Positions 63,153-64,000 of a stretch of DNA of 64,000 nt are shown one piece after another (within the stretch, counting starts at the first letter, position 1; each line of letters opens with the position of its first letter). The notes beneath the pieces were generated by a model. That model made no database searches. It was not told the origin of the DNA and was given only the letters and a program-made list of their open reading frames with translations. The stretch spans positions 310,001 through 374,000 of the forward strand of contig CAWUVK010000003.1 in NCBI GenBank assembly GCA_963926055.1. The letters run 5' to 3'. Source of the stretch: CAJXJP01 sp963926055. GTDB taxonomy: Bacteria; Patescibacteriota; Gracilibacteria; BD1-5; UBA6164. The position numbers and the translations under genes were made by a program.

Positions 63153-63187
63153 AAAAAAGAATGAAAATTAATTTTCATTCTTTTTTG
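63153..63187. terminator. bidirectional terminator
   Basis: AAAAAAGAATGAAAATTAATTTTCATTCTTTTTT between convergent msrB fusion and pilC copy 2. Confidence 0.8.
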
Positions 63188-64000
63188 TTACATAACATTT
63201 ACCATATTGAAAAATGGAAGCATGATTGCCATGATAATGGTTCCCACGATTATCCCAACTCAAATAATTACAATTGGTTCAATAGCTGTTCCGATATTTT
63301 TTACTACGTCGTCTATTTCTTTGTTATACTTTTTTGAAAGTTTTAAAAGTAATTCTGACATTCTCCCAGTTTGTTCTCAAATTTTTACAATCGAAGCAAG
63401 TTCAATCGGGTAGAGTGGATGCTGTTGTCATTTGTGAATTTCCATGATTCACATTAAACGACTTAATTCAACTCATTTTGAAACTTCTTGGTTTACTTTG
63501 ATAAGATCTTTTTCGTAATAATCATTTTCTAAAGCGTGCGATGTGATTTCGAGAGATTGATTAATAATCACTCCATTGTGTAAAAGTGTTCATAAATTTT
63601 GGGTAAACATGGCAAGTACTTTTTTTTGTATCAAGGGACCAAAAAGTGGAATTTTTAATAAATATTTATCGTAATAAATTTTTGTTTTTTTATGAGTTCT
63701 AAATACTTGAAATGCAAGAATAATAAGCAAAATAGTAAGAATAATTTCTAGAACGTTATTTTGTATAAATTCAGAAATTTTGATTACATTTTGAGTCAAA
63801 TCTGGTAAATTTACTTTTGCATCTTTATACATTTTTTGAATTTTTGGAATCACATACACCATAAAAACTCAAATCATTCCTATTGATAACGCGATAATAA
63901 CCATTGGATATACTAAAGCTCAAAATATTTTTCCTTTGAGTTCTTTTGTTTTTTCTTCTTTTATTTTAATAGTATCAATTGCGTCAGCTACTTTTCCGGT
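63188..64000 (-). CDS. PilC/GspF-type platform protein, second copy (5' end beyond window)
   Basis: 270 codons of the C-terminal part are visible. Segments TGKVADAIDTIKIKEEKTKELKGKIFGALVYP, MIGVFMVYVIPKIQKMYKDAKVNLPDLTQNV, FTQNLGTLLHNGVIINQSLE, KIGEQTGRMSELLLKLS and AIEPIVIIGVGIIVGTIIMAIMLPFF are typical of T2SSF domains. It is clearly distinct from the pilC at 35551. The organism thus encodes two pilus/secretion platforms; a matching ATPase is not in view and may lie beyond the right edge. Confidence 0.92.

Noticed and set aside
1..64000. Interpreting the many in-frame TGA as frameshifts, pseudogenes or stops
   Set aside because: TGA occurs at conserved glycines in intact, full-length families; genes are open through it and end in TAA or TAG. 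UGA-as-Trp is also excluded because Trp positions use TGG.

Overview
The window comes from a small, AT-rich bacterial genome that reads UGA as glycine (translation table 25), the code of the candidate phyla Gracilibacteria (BD1-5) and Absconditabacteria (SR1). In-frame TGA falls on invariant glycines: the P-loop of the PilT-like ATPase (33562-34641), the selectivity filter of a K+ channel (3823-4596), FtsZ near residue 37 and the YqgF/RuvX DLGDKR motif. TGG still encodes Trp. Stops are TAA, sometimes TAG. A standard-code reading breaks most genes here; all coordinates below are read through TGA. I see no tRNA, rRNA, CRISPR array, transposase or gene-free stretch over 300 bases.

Layout. 1-5709: a partial DUF4238 protein, membrane and exported proteins, an EamA-type transporter, a K+ channel, and a divergent HxlR regulator/nitroreductase pair. 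5756-7527: a two-gene unit with its own promoter and terminator, no in-frame TGA and richer codon usage, probably recently acquired. 7613-15354: a lipoprotein, a pilin with an FGE/C-type-lectin-like tail, a candidate structured RNA, an Fe-S (6-4)-type photolyase, a membrane protein, ribosomal protein L11 and a dicarboxylate symporter. 15553-23398: five surface or exported proteins, some very large or Cys-rich. 23436-26638: a VirB4-like ATPase and a membrane SpoIIE phosphatase. 26883-32499: the core block ftsA-ftsZ-nusA-rplI-ruvX and a Ca2+/Na+ antiporter.

32643-54216 is mostly type IV pilus: pilT, a major pilin, a pilB-SpoIIE phosphatase-pilC operon, a single-pass membrane protein, several minor pilins behind hisS, a VirD4/TraG-like ATPase, and two paralogous pilins ending in FISUMP lectin-like domains. 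A second pilC copy starts at the right edge. 54336-63133 holds a Na+/H+ antiporter, ftsE, small exported proteins, a short DnaJ, recO, a pseudouridine synthase and a thioredoxin-MsrB fusion.

The most interesting signal is the last ~60 codons of the second FISUMP pilin (54031-54205). They are about 41% GC by hand count, rich in CGN arginine and NNY codons, free of TGA, and sit where diversity-generating retroelements (DGRs) mutate C-type-lectin folds. No reverse transcriptase or template repeat is visible in the window, so this would be a target served in trans. Together with the FGE-type pilin it suggests pilus-tip adhesins whose binding face is diversified, in a lineage expected to depend on attachment to other cells.
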